Program-made: the position numbers and the translations under genes
In this document: piece after piece, positions 36,034-47,222 of the stretch
Position numbering within the stretch: position 1 is the first letter of the stretch
Layout: the number at the start of each line of letters is the position of its first letter
Source of the DNA: Lonicera japonica
Taxonomy: Eukaryota; Streptophyta; Magnoliopsida; Dipsacales; Caprifoliaceae
DNA length: 64,000 nt
Assembly: GCA_021464415.1 (NCBI GenBank)
Contig: CM038471.1
Span: 76,862,414 to 76,926,413, forward strand
Reading direction: 5' to 3'
Notes under the pieces: model-generated
What the model was told of the DNA's origin: nothing
What the model saw: the letters and a program-made list of their open reading frames with translations, nothing else
Database searches by the model: none

Positions 36034-38310
36034 TGATTGAAGGGTTAAGGTTTGATTTTTTTTCTTGGTGGTGATTGGTGCACAGATTGGGATTGAGTAT
36101 GTGTAGGGGTTCCTAGGGTTTTCTATGGTTGAGAAAATTTATTAGATTGTGCAGCGGTAAGGATATTGTGAGAGGAGGGTTTTAGGGGTTTTTGAATTAT
36201 TGAATTTCTAGAGCAGTGGACCATTTTTTAATCTGACGTGGAAATTTACAAGTTTAGAAAGAACAAATTCATACTCACAATAAATATAACTTTTTTTTTT
36301 TGAACAACACAATAAATATAACTGAAAAAATATTTTTCTTACCTATAAATTTTTATTAAATACATATCAATAAATTATACCCTTAATTTATATTTTTTAA
36401 CCGTCTTGTATCTTATTATCTGCTGGTATCACTCATATTTTTCTAACATAGAGATTTTAAATTTAACTTAAACGAATGTAATTATTAAATTTGGTTGATC
36501 CACCATTTATAATAGTTACATGTCTACTCTGTGGTAGCCGTGGATTAATAAATTCATATCATATGTAAGTTAATCATTGAGAAAAAGTGGGTTTACAAAT
36601 TATTCTTACAATTCTAATGTAATACTTCATATTGTGTATATTTTTATCAAGTATAAAATTATTCCATTCAACAAAAAAATTATGCAGAAGATGAAGTATC
36701 ACCTCTATCACTCTATGTAAGTTGAGATTAACATTAATTGAGAAAAATCAAAACAAAATGAAACTTGCACTTAAACATAAATAATGTGCGAGTATACTAA
36801 TGATTATCGAGTAGTTTCATAATTATACTTGTTTTAATTTAAAATTTAGAGCGTATCTAACCCTCTTTTATATATTTGTTTGAATAAAATTTATATAATT
36901 TATAAAAAAAAATTTGTCTCAAGCAATATTTTAAAATCAAAGTTTGTGTAAAATAGTAGTATAAAATACACTCTTATTTTACAATGCCACATTATCTTTT
37001 TCACTCTATTTTTTTAATAAATTTTGAAAATGTAATAACTTCAAATGTAAAATATGAATTTTAACAAAAAATATATATTTGAAATCTATTCATCAATTAC
37101 CTATAAATCAAGGTTCATTGTGACTGTAAAATTATTTATAGAAAAATCTAAGAAAAAAATACTAATAAATTTCTTAAATTGATATTTAACATGTGTTGGA
37201 GTCTTATTGGTTGTTTTAAAATTTATAAGACATTACAAACGTACCATTGGGGCATTTTTTTTATTATGTTTTCAAGTATTGTTGTAAAAATAAATTGTTT
37301 TATATAATTTACAAGTTAATTTTTATGCTACAATTGGAGATGGTCTTAGATGAGAGAAATAATGATCTATCTTAAAGGAAGAAAGGAATTAAATAAGATT
37401 TTTTTTATAGATAAATTGGTGAATTGAATCTTAATTTCTCTCTTGTCAATTTTAGTGACAATATTGTAACTATGGAATAAGTTAATTTGTAAAAGTTAAA
37501 TGAGACTAAAGACATATTTGTAGAATTTCATGAAAGATTTCCAAACATGAGATTTACGTGTACGTAGCAAGGTTAATTAACGTTTAACCAAAATGTTAAC
37601 ATGAATGTGATAACTTTTTACTTTTACATGATAACTCTGCGTGCTTTTTGTTGGCAGTGAACCACAACCTTGATCGAGAGAGAGAGAGATGTTGAAAGGG
37701 CGGGAATGAGCATTGGGTTAATCTAGATTAAAAATAATAATAATTTTAAGTAGATATAAATGTCTAATATAAAAATTGACATATCAAACGTAATCACTAT
37801 ATATTAGTTAATAGAACCGTATATCACGTTCCATTATAGCTAATGAGTGATTGACACATTGATATACTAATTTTTTATATCTACGTAAAATTACTTAAAA
37901 AAAAAAAACCATTTTAATTATGAAAAGGCCCAAGTTTGAATCTCATATAATGCAAAAAGGTGCTGAAGGCACTTCCAAATTTTAATTTATACATCCATTA
38001 TTAAAAAAAATAACAAGGATGCTTTAACTAATCACATCATTTTGAAAACATGGATTCTCCGACTTCTTTTTTAGTATAGTCCAATCATTGTTTGCAAAAA
38101 ACGATTTGATTTCGATTCTAATTCAATCTCACTCCCCTAATCAATGCAAAACCCACAATTTCTTCAAGACGCTCAAGTTTATTAATTTCGTCCGTATTCA
38201 AAGTTCAACCGCAACCCAGTTGCAAAGGCTTACAAGGTTAGATTAGATAGTAGTATGATACGTTTTTTATTTATTTATGAATTGGATAAGTTTGTTTCTT
38301 ATAAATAGGA
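36034..38310. other. Upstream of coiled-coil gene; AT-rich spacer
   Basis: The first 200 bases are the likely 5' leader and promoter of the minus-strand gene. The rest is very AT-rich with no supported feature. Confidence 0.4.
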
Positions 38311-38315
38311 AAAAA

Positions 38316-38316
<1 letters not shown>

Positions 38317-38351
<35 letters not shown>

Positions 38352-38442
38352 CTAAATGACACTTCAAAGTGTCGAAAAAAATGTTTAGGGTGCAAATTGA
38401 TACATTCTGTTAGTTTGGGGTACATTAGTGTCATTTAGTCAT
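38317..38442. repeat. (TA)n microsatellite next to a 16-bp inverted repeat
   Basis: About 16 TA units end at 38348, where ATGACTAAATGACACT begins. Its exact complement AGTGTCATTTAGTCAT occurs at 38427-38442. The arms are separated by about 63 bases. It may be a small foldback element; no target duplication was recognised. Confidence 0.7.
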
Positions 38443-39023
38443 ACATATATTGGAGTTTCATTAAAAAAGTTGGCTTATATTTACTTTCAATAAACACGGT
38501 CAGATTTATTCAAAATTTCATTAAAATATTTGTTCTTTGAATTGTAGTATGTATATGAGATTTGATAAATTTTTATACTTGAATACTCTTTTGATCACTT
38601 GTTGTAGTAATTAAGTGCCTTTACTAGTTATGAAATTGAATATGGTGTTATTGCTGCAGTAATGTGAGATTCAATTTCCACTAGTATATAAGAACAAAGG
38701 CAATTGGAAAGAAATATACAAGCAAGGGAAATTATTTAGAATTGGGTTGAAGTAAGAAGATGAAAATGATAAAACTTTCTAATTAAGGCTCCCTTATAAT
38801 TTTTCAATAATAGATGTGTAAACTAAAAATTAAAGGTGATTTTACCAACACCCAATACAAAAAGAGGCAATTAGGCATACGTGCTCATTCTAATAATAAT
38901 ATAATTATAAATGATACTTAAAAATTAGTCATGTAAATTAAGGACACTATACAAAAAAGACACTAATACCCCTTCCTTATAATATCTCACGTCTCATTAT
39001 GACACTAACAGCAACCAGAAGGT

Positions 39024-39212
39024 GCTAAATGCGTTTAGCACCACCTGGAGCACTTTCTGAGCATTAACCAAAATGTGCTAAGTGCATTTAACACCTTCTG
39101 AGCACCAACCAGAAGGTTTAGCACCAATTTGTTTCAGCATGAATGGTGCTAAATCTGTTTAGCACCAATCTATTTCAACACACCATGGTGCTAAATTAGT
39201 TTTAGCACCAAT
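39024..39212. repeat. Array of GGTGCTAAA/TTTAGCACC palindromes
   Basis: In 190 bases there are two perfect 9-bp stem-loops GGTGCTAAA-N4-TTTAGCACC (loops TGCG and TCTG), a third with 10-bp arms (TGGTGCTAAA ... TTTAGCACCA) and one degenerate copy (GTGCTAAGTGCATTTAACACC). Spacers repeat motifs such as ACCAGAAGG and TTTCAGCA/TTTCAACA. It could be the sub-terminal repeat zone of a CACTA transposon, as CACTAACAGCAACCAGAAGG lies at the left edge, but no partner end is visible. Confidence 0.75.
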
Positions 39213-40140
39213 AAAAAAAATAAAAAAAAATTGATAAGACCTTCATCTCGCACACTTCCAATCAAATCCAGATCCTTGTCAAAATAAATATCTTCCTTAA
39301 TCTTCTCTGTTCTCGAAACCTTCATGAATGCCTTCGATTCATCATCAATTGGACATTTTAGCTCAAACTCTTTCAATTTCATCTATGATCTGCCTTTTCT
39401 CGTTTTACCACCAAATTTCGCACAAATTGCAGAGAGAAGAACTAGATCAAAGTAATCATCAAGCCTTTTGTTCATCACTTCTCTCTTCCTTTAAAATTTA
39501 ATTGTATCCACATCGAATTTCGCACAAATTGCAGAGAGAAGAACCAGATTCTATTAAAAATGGGGGTATTATAAACTTTGGCACCCGAAGTAAATAAATG
39601 GGGGGCCAAACTCCAAAAAAAAAACAGACAAACAAAAATGTTGACACTTGCGCAGAGCATATGAAGGAGACAGTGGCATTTCCGAGAATAAGTCAAAAGC
39701 ATATGGCATTTTCATAGGAAACACGTCATCTTCCGCCTCCCCTTCCCTTCAGTCCCATTGAAGAAACACTTCTCACATAATTTCAAACTCTTTTTCTCTG
39801 GGTCTCACATCAGAGATCTAGAGAGAATAAGAGGAGAAAGAAACACTTTTACAGAAAAAAAAGATCTAGAGAGAGAAAGAAAATTCATTAAACATAGAAA
39901 AAGAAGAAGAAAAAAAGGAGATGTTGTTGAAAGGTGCATTAGCAGCACCAACAACATACAATGTTTGGTTTATATATAAATGATTTTATATATAAATGGT
40001 TTATATATATGTAAGAGAGAGAGGGGTGATGGAGAGGGAATTATATCAATGTATTTTTGTCCATCAACATTTATTATTTTTCTTAAAATAAATTAATATT
40101 ATGAAAAGTGTCCTTATTGTAAAATCAAATTATGAAATTA
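39213..40140. other. Intergenic with leader-like, GA-rich stretch
   Basis: A 30-bp direct repeat (AATTTCGCACAAATTGCAGA then GAGAAGAAC) occurs near 39413 and 39516. 39720-39920 is pyrimidine- then purine-rich, like a promoter and 5' leader, but only a 20-codon frame follows at 39920. No gene can be supported. Confidence 0.4.
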
Positions 40141-40143
40141 GTA

Positions 40144-40439
40144 CTACGTTCCTTTATTAAATATGAGTCCGTTCCAATTTAATTGTCCCACTATTCCATT
40201 TTTGGATGTCCCAAAATAGTTGTCCACTTTCTATATTTAACAAGTCATTAATTACAGTACTTTTTGTTATTTTCAATATTACCTTTTTAGCTCCCACTAT
40301 TTTCTTTATTGTGGGTTCCACTACTTAGGAGAAAAGTAAAGGACATTTTTGAAAATAAGTATTTTCTCTTAAAGTAATTATTATGTCTTTCTAATTTTTA
40401 ATTTTTTAAAATGTGACAATTAAATTAAGACAGATGGAG
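40144..40439. mobile_element. Stowaway-like MITE
   Basis: The right end GACAGATGGAG followed by TA fits the Stowaway/Tc1-mariner terminus (CTCCCTCCGTCC on the other strand). The left end has TA and the inner matching AATTTAATTGTCCCAC, with degenerate outer bases. Length about 296 bp; flanking TA dinucleotides at 40142-40143 and 40440-40441. Confidence 0.65.
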
Positions 40440-40441
40440 TA

Positions 40442-41202
40442 TTAAATTTGAACATGTTGTTAAAAAAAAAAAAAGTAAGGGGAACAGTGAAGACAATTTT
40501 TTTGAAATTCAAATTTTGGAGGCACGCCTTTCGAGCAGTCTTTATCATAATGATAGCTGAAAATACGGGCAACCGTTGGACCACGTGGATTCTTTTATTT
40601 GGGCATTTAGTAGGAAAATTAATTAGCCAAGATCCGATTTTAATTCGGATCCAATCAAAATCTCATCTGTTTTAAATTAATTATCTTATTTTAATTTTAC
40701 AATCTTTCTAGAAACTATTAATTTCAAATAAAATAACAGTAAAAATTACGATTTTTTTAATTATGAGCTTTGGCGTATTTATTATATTAAAAAGAAAAAC
40801 TAAAGCTTTGTTTGATAACAAAATAAAAGACAAAAATAAAAACAAAAGGAATAAAAAATAAATTCATATTTAGACCAAAATATTCATAAATATAATTTAT
40901 TTTTAATTTTTTGGCCTACTTTTGTGTATTTTCTTCTTTAATCCTACTATTTCATGAAAGGAACATTTTAGTTCTTAATAATTGGATCAAAATAGCCTTT
41001 AAAAATGGTTATGTGCAAGTCAACAGTTGAGGAGATTAAACAATATTTTTTAAGAGTGGGGCTAATTATAATCACCAAAATATTATCTAACACTCCAATA
41101 TTAGTTCAGCGTAATAGTATTAAGTATATGCACATTTACTTGGCGTAATAGTATCGACCACTGAGTATGTAAACATTTACTCAGCACAATTGCACTAACT
41201 TA
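40442..41202. other. Intergenic, no gene seen
   Basis: AT-rich. Around 41110-41195 are short near-repeats of GCGTAATAGTATNNNN(N)TATG(C/T) and ACATTTACT; nothing else. Confidence 0.4.
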
Positions 41203-41958
41203 GGGCTCGTTTGGTTCGAGTTTTAGGAATGGAATTGGCATTTTAGATGCCAGGAAACCTTTATTCCTGGCATCCTTTATTGGATTCCATTAATGCTCGA
41301 TTGGTTGGAGTTTTAGGAATGAACTCGGCAAATTATTTTTTTTAATTTTCTGGATTTTTTTTTTCATTTACCGGGAAAAACATTTTTTTTTTCATTTTTA
41401 GGGAAAAATATTTGTTTTCACTTTCTGGGGAAAAAATAAATTTTTTAATTTTCTGGGAATTTTTTTTTTCTTTTTCTGGGAAAAAATAATATTTTTTATT
41501 TTCTGGGAAATTTGTTTTATTTTCATTTTCTGGAAAAAAATAATTTTTTTCACTTTCTGGGAAATTATTTTTTTTTCATTTTCTGGGAAAAAATAATTTT
41601 TTTTTCATTTTTTGGGAAAAAATAATTTTTCTCATTTTGTGGGAATTTTTTTTTTCACTTTCTGGGAAAAAAATATTTTTGAAAATTTTCTGGAATTTTT
41701 TTCATTTTCTGGAAAAAAATAATTTTTTTTCTTTTTCTGAAAAAAAAAAACAATTTTTGGACAAAAATAAAGGATTCCTCCAATTGGGAATCCAAGATTC
41801 CTCCCAATTTATAAGGGAATAGATTTTGGCAAAATGGGGGAATTTAGGATTCCTAGGAATCCTAAATTCCTAGCTAAAACTCCAACCAAACAAAATAATC
41901 CTCATGGAATGGAATTTAGGATTCCAGGAATCCTCAAAAACTCCAACCAAACGAGCCC
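41203..41958. mobile_element. Tourist-like MITE with internal satellite
   Basis: Ends GGGCTCGTTTGGTTCGAGTT and AACTCCAACCAAACGAGCCC are inverted repeats, each bordered by TTA (41200-41202 and 41959-41961), the classic PIF/Harbinger target duplication. Inside, 41325-41755 is a tandem array of short units with TTTTCATTTTCTGGGAAAAA and variants. Just inside the right end, AGGATTCCTAGGAATCCT is a palindrome. No coding capacity. Confidence 0.88.
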
Positions 41959-42055
41959 TTAGTGTATTTTTTTGTACGAAATAATAATGTGAATAAATGG
42001 AATAAAATACTACCGTGGAGCTTAAGGTCCATATAGACACGGAAAAAAGGCAAAA

Positions 42056-42917
42056 CTGAGGGGGTGTATTAGATTTAGAATCTATAGGATTTTTATGGAC
42101 TTTTAAAGTTCATGGGTATTCAATTGAGATTTTAAAAAGTCTTTTAAAATCAAAATGTATTCAATTGAGATTTTAAAAAGTCTTTTAAAATCAAAATGTA
42201 TTCAATTAAGATTTTAAAAAATCCATCTAAATCTTATGGTATTCAAAAGTCTAATGACATAGTAGGATTTTAATTAGTAGTGGATTTTGGTGGATTGTAA
42301 AGCCTTTTTTATATATAAAAATGCATCTTGAAATCTTCTCACTTACCCAGAAATTTCAGATGGATTTCTAATTCCTTTAAAAACTTTACTCAAAATTCTC
42401 TCTCTCTCTCTCCCCCATTCCCCCTCCCAATCTCTCTCTCAAAATCCAAATTTCTTATTATGTGATGAACGCATTATAATTTTTTCTTCGTCCCTATAAA
42501 GTCTTTATTCTCTCTTGGTTATCACAGATTAATATAATTTCAAATGGTTAGACCGTTAATTATCGTTCAAATTTTTAAAAACAATTCATGTCATTTTCAT
42601 TAAAAAATACTAGTGGGGTGAAAAGTCTAATTTTGTGGGTGTAGTATGAATTTTTATAATGTATTTCGTTAATTGTCTTTACATTTTTGATAATGTTACT
42701 TTAAACTCGTAATTAATTTATTTTATTGTTTGTGTTTTGTGTTTTGATTTTTTTTTTGATGAACTTATTAAAATCTGCATAAATTCAAAAGAATCCATGC
42801 ATTAAAATCTATCAGATTCTATAAGGATTTAAAACAATCCATAAACTTAACAGAATCCACGGATTTTAAAAAGTCAGTTTGAATCTTTTAAAATCTGAAT
42901 TGAATACACCCCCTCAG
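42056..42917. mobile_element. MITE with CTGAGGGGGTGTATT ends
   Basis: The left CTGAGGGGGTGTATTAGATT and right ATTGAATACACCCCCTCAG form inverted repeats of about 15 bp or more. Inside, both sides carry many ATTTTAAAAAGTC/GACTTTTTAAAAT-like motifs, including a direct repeat of about 55 bp around 42117-42200. 862 bp, no coding. The exact superfamily is unclear because the target duplication is ambiguous. Confidence 0.75.
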
Positions 42918-42928
42918 AAGGAAAAATA

Positions 42929-42984
42929 TTCCGCTGCCGGGGTCGAACCCGGATTCCTTACTTCATCTGAAATGCCACAGCTGA
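42929..42984 (-). tRNA. Truncated tRNA-like sequence, 56 nt
   Basis: On - it begins TCAGCTG, continues TGGCA as in the 28118-28189 copy, and ends with T arm CCGGG-TTCGAC-CCCGG and CAGCGGAA, followed by TATTTTTC. The acceptor stem pairs 6 of 7. About 16 nt of the middle are missing relative to the 72-nt copy, so it cannot be a working tRNA. It lies 11 bases from the MITE at 42056-42917. Confidence 0.5.
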
Positions 42985-44309
42985 CTCTTTTTCTTTTGTG
43001 GACCAGCCAAAGCTGACTTGAATGGCTAAGCTTTGGCCTATAGTCTTATTCACCTGTTCTTTAAAGCTATGGTAGTTTAAGATTTTGCACAGTGAAATTT
43101 CAAACTCCAAACGGACCAAACCTACAATTTTGAGCAATGATAAATGTATTAAATATATTAAATTGTCAAGATTAAATAATATGTTAAAAGGTGCATTAGT
43201 CAGTATTTCAAGCAAATCATATACATTAATTAATATGCTTTCTAACATTAATCTAATAACTTAGTTATTTAATTTGTTATATCACTTATCATTTTTCCTT
43301 TTTAGAAATCAAAATATCCCCTCCCTCCATTGAAATAAAATAATCTAATATCATTACGGAGATTACTAGTTCATATATGGATCTAATAGCAACTTATAAT
43401 TTTTAGAAAGAATAAGTATGCAGATTAAAAGTACATTGTAACATTATTTAGTTTCAAACTTTAACAATTTTTTTCTTTCTTCCACGATATTTTAATTTAG
43501 TTTAGTTCAATACTTCTCATGTTAATTTGAATCTGTTGTGCCTGCTATAAATATCAATGTACATATATCATGCATACATCTAAATTTGTGTTTGAATCTA
43601 TTTTTTTAAGAGTATTTAGTATCATAAACACAAGTTATCATATCCTAGCATATATATGGTCCATAATTTGAACTTTTATTCTTTCGCACCCACTAATTTG
43701 GTGAAAAGAAGTACAAAGTTAAGAAATAACACTGCATGTTTTCTATGTTAACTAATGAATTCGAAAATGTCTACTATGAATTCCAAATATGCAACACTTT
43801 CATGTCGGCTTGAAGATTTGGTGACTCTTTTTCACATAAACGAGTTCAGCGCTTTGAAAGGCTATTTGGAGGAAGAAAAAATTGAGTGCCCATGCCTATT
43901 CTCCCCATGATACATCCAATATATTTGTGTATCGTTTATAGTAAAAAAATAATAAATAAAATAATTTGGACACAATTAATTTATCATGGATAAATTGTAG
44001 CAAGGCCCATCAGCTGCACTGGATTGGGCTTGGGATTTGATCAGATCTTTTGTTCTTCAAACTACCAAAGCATGAATTACCAATTTCAATATTATTGAAA
44101 TTATGACCCCAAAAAATATTATTATTGAAATTGGTTTGGCTTTGATCGAACAAATATTTACAATAATTGAATAAATTTAATTGTATTCAGATATATTTCC
44201 TTGGGCTGAGCATCGATAATCATTTCACACGAGATAAGAAAATAAATTGTAAGGATTTTAGAGAAATCAGATAATACATAACTTCTAATTTGCACTTTGT
44301 ACTTTTTTT
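42985..44309. other. Intergenic, no gene seen
   Basis: AT-rich. A 96-codon minus frame (42958-43248) has no recognisable motif and overlaps the tRNA-like sequence. Confidence 0.4.
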
Positions 44310-45559
44310 AAGGGCGTTTTTAAATGAACCCACGGAATTATTCTTCTCACCCCGATTAAGAATATTTGAAACTCACCCCATCAAATTTTCTCAAATACCG
44401 TAAACTCACCCCATTTATTTCTCAATTGCCAAACAAGACTTTCTTTCTCTCTCCATTAATATATCTCCCTAGTTTTGCATCCATGTAGGTGCCAGTCAGA
44501 CTTCGAATGGTCTTCGTAAACGATCTTCGTAGGAGTAAAAATCTTCCAAGCGAAAGGTGGATGCCATATTATTCTTTGGTACTCGTAATTGCAATTTGGC
44601 AAACTCTCTACTCCAAACCACAACCAACGGCTAATGAAACATCAACGCCGGATTTTCACCTCTAAACCCAATCTATGGTGTGGTGTAGAATGCATCATTT
44701 CATTTTACAATGAGTAAATTAATTTGATTAGATTAATTTGTAGAAGTTAATATAACTAAAATAGGGTACACAAATAAGGACACACACACATACATATATT
44801 ACACATATATAGATTGGTCCGCATTTAAGGACCAAAAGATTGGTCCTCTTAAGATCCTTCCCCCACACATATATATATATATATATGTATGTATATGGTA
44901 TACATTGTGAGAGTTTTAAAACTCATGGCAATCCTCGTTTGAAAAGTCACGACTTCTAATTTTTTACACTGTTAAAGTTTTAAAACTCAGGATAATCCTT
45001 GTTTAAAAAGCCATGGCTTCCAATTTTTGGCTAGATACACATATATATATAGCATACACTGTCAAAGTTCCAAAGCTCAAGGCAATCATCGTTTAAAAAG
45101 CCATGGCTTCTAATTTTGGCTAGATACACAGATATATATATATATATATATATATAGATATATAGCATACACGGTCAAAGTTCCAAAGCTCAGTGCAATC
45201 CACATTTGAAAAGCCATGGCTTTCAATTTTTGGCTAAACTCAATTTCATTCATTACTCCATTTTTTTCACCCTAATTTACTTACCAAAAATAGAAAATTG
45301 TAGGATTGTGAAAGTTTTAAAGGTGGAATTAATTTTAAAATGGTGATTTCATTGTTCAGGGTTCTTGCAAAATTAAAAAACGATGATTAATCTAAAAGAA
45401 TCAGTATTTGAGAGATGTACAAAGAAGAGGGTGAATGGAGACAATTGAAAAATTAGATGAGGGATTGTTTGGTTAATAAAATTTGCGTTTATCTGTCAAA
45501 TTTTAAAAATTAGCTGGGGTGAGAAGAATGATTTTGTGGGTGAGAACAAAATTACCCTT
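44310..45559. mobile_element. Non-autonomous TIR transposon with internal minisatellite
   Basis: The left end (AAGGGCGTTTTTAAATGAAC, then CCAC and ATTATTCTTCTCACCCC) is matched in inverted orientation at the right (GGGGTGAGAAGAATGATTTT then GTGGGTGAGAACAAAATTAC and CCTT). The terminal repeats are about 45 bp and imperfect. 1.25 kb, no coding. I could not fix a target duplication, so the superfamily (Mutator-like perhaps) is open. Confidence 0.65.
44904..45240 (+). repeat. Four-copy minisatellite
   Basis: Four diverged units (from about 44904, 44966, 45052 and 45166) share CAAAGTTCCAAAGCTCA, CAATC and AAAAGCCATGGCTTCTAAT, linked by (TA)n. GCCATGGC is itself palindromic. Confidence 0.8.
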
Positions 45560-46323
45560 TTTTAATAATATTAATTAATCATGTTGAAATTTATTTGTGA
45601 AATTCCAACATCAACTCTTAATTTATGAAAAAGAAATTATATTTTTCTCTAGTTTCCATTCCACAATGCCTAAACATTTAATCAGCAAAAATCAAACTCT
45701 CTCATTTAATAATGATAGTGTTAGGTAGACTTTAAAGTATTCATTTAGCTCATGGCATATTTATACAAATATATAATTATAAATATATGAAAACATCATA
45801 TTATATAAATTAATAAGATGAATTTTGATAGAATATTCGTAACACATGGCAAACAAGCAATACTGCCGTACATAGTAAGATTAAGAAATTATCGTAAAAA
45901 AAATAGATTAAGAAATTATACATACAGTATAATCTGATACGCTGTAAAATCCTAAAACAGAATCTGCCTATGGAGTTTTAAATTATATTCTAATTTTTTT
46001 TTTCTCGTTATTATAATTTTATTATTAACTAGTTTACTTTCCACTCTAAGGAATTAAATTTTGTTTTATATATTCAATGAATGTACACAACTCAAGGCGA
46101 TCATACCAAGAAATTAAACCAAACCCGGCCATATTTTTATTGGGTTGGGTTTGTTGCCACCAAATATTTATAAAATCTTACCCAAAAAATAAAAACAAAA
46201 ATCATTATATTACAAAATTTATATACACGTAAAGATTTGATTTAATGATATTTGACTTATTTGACCTACTAAATATGTCACGAAACAAATATATAATATT
46301 TTCTTTCATACGAAAAACTCATT
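45560..46323. other. Intergenic, no gene seen
   Basis: AT-rich; nothing supported. Confidence 0.4.
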
Positions 46324-46805
46324 AAATTGAAAGGGTGTCGGTAAAAATACCCTAAAAAATCAATTTAAACACCATTATTAAAAGTAAAGGTAACCCAAAG
46401 AGTTGAAAATTGTATTTTGAAGACACCCTAATACTTCAACTACCGATCCTATTCATCATTGCTGCTGTTGCGTTACTTCATTACGAATTCGTCTTTATCT
46501 CGTTAATCCAACACGACTTTAATTTGTTAATCAAACGCGACTTTAAAGATAGCACATAAACCAAACTTGTGTACGTGTAACGCATGCACATGATCCAATA
46601 TTTCTGATCGACAATGCATAATTGAACTTTACAAACTTTAGCATAGGTTAATCTTCGGTATTCTTGAAGAAACACTATTCCTAGTAGTGATGATTATTGA
46701 TCTGCCTTTACATGCTACAAGTTCTATACTTTAATGGTCTTGTCTACTGCATTATTTCAAAAACCTACATTTCGAAATCTGATTTGCAATTAACTTGTCC
46801 TTACC

Positions 46806-46880
46806 GAGGATGGTAAAAAGATGAGTAAAGGAATGCAGAATTATCTCTCACCTGTAGTAGCCATTGATGATTATGGGGCT
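46806..46880 (+). pseudogene. Captured isoleucyl-tRNA synthetase exon fragment (KMSKS region)
   Basis: Translation is EDGKKMSKGMQNYLSPVVAI then DDYGA, ending at a good donor (GGGGCT|GTAAGT). This matches the conserved class I synthetase segment DGKKMSKRxKNYPSP...YGA of eukaryotic-type isoleucyl-tRNA synthetase, with the catalytic KMSKS loop. The residue after KMSK is Gly here. It lies inside the Pack-MULE with intron sequence still attached downstream, so it was copied from genomic DNA. No start codon or upstream part. Confidence 0.85.
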
Positions 46881-47145
46881 GTAAGTGTTCCTATCATTGC
46901 TTTGATAGTTGTAATTATATGATAATCTTTCACATTTTAGTTATAATGTGTTGCATAAGCTTTGCTTGTTCTTAGTTCATGTTTTGAAGTCTGCTTTCTT
47001 ATTGACGTTTTTGTATAAGCTGCATTAAGATTATACATCATTTTCATAAATTAGGAGAAAAGACAGGAGGTCAGTTGAAATACAAAACACGTTGAGTTTG
47101 TTCAATTACCGTTCAAAAAATCTACGATTTCAAAAATGTACTCAC

Positions 47146-47222
47146 AACACCATATACTTCATCCTTTTTGAATTGTAAAGGCTCAGCACGGATCAAGAAT
47201 TCCTTCATCCAAAGAAGACCCA
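47146..47222 (-). pseudogene. Second captured isoleucyl-tRNA synthetase fragment, inverted
   Basis: On - the translation includes LIRAEPLQFKKDEVYGV followed by a donor (GGTGTT|GTGAGT). The synthetase family has RAEPLRFKKEGVFGV about 15 residues after the YGA of the first fragment, so this is the next exon of the same gene. Its 5' side (CTTCTTTGGATGAAGGAATT) corresponds to LRLYLINSP with small deletions; a possible acceptor GGTGCAG sits just before. It faces the other fragment on the opposite strand. Confidence 0.82.

Noticed and set aside
39920..39957. Hairpin ATGTTGTT...AACAACAT as a possible microRNA precursor
   Set aside because: The stem is only about 13 bp with a 4-nt bulge, far too short for a plant precursor, and no known mature sequence matches.
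41637..41822. 61-codon + frame
   Set aside because: It lies inside the MITE's tandem array; the Phe/Lys repeats are translation of the satellite.
42958..43248. 96-codon minus frame
   Set aside because: Overlaps the tRNA-like sequence, is rich in Leu/Ile as expected of AT-rich noise, and matches nothing I know.
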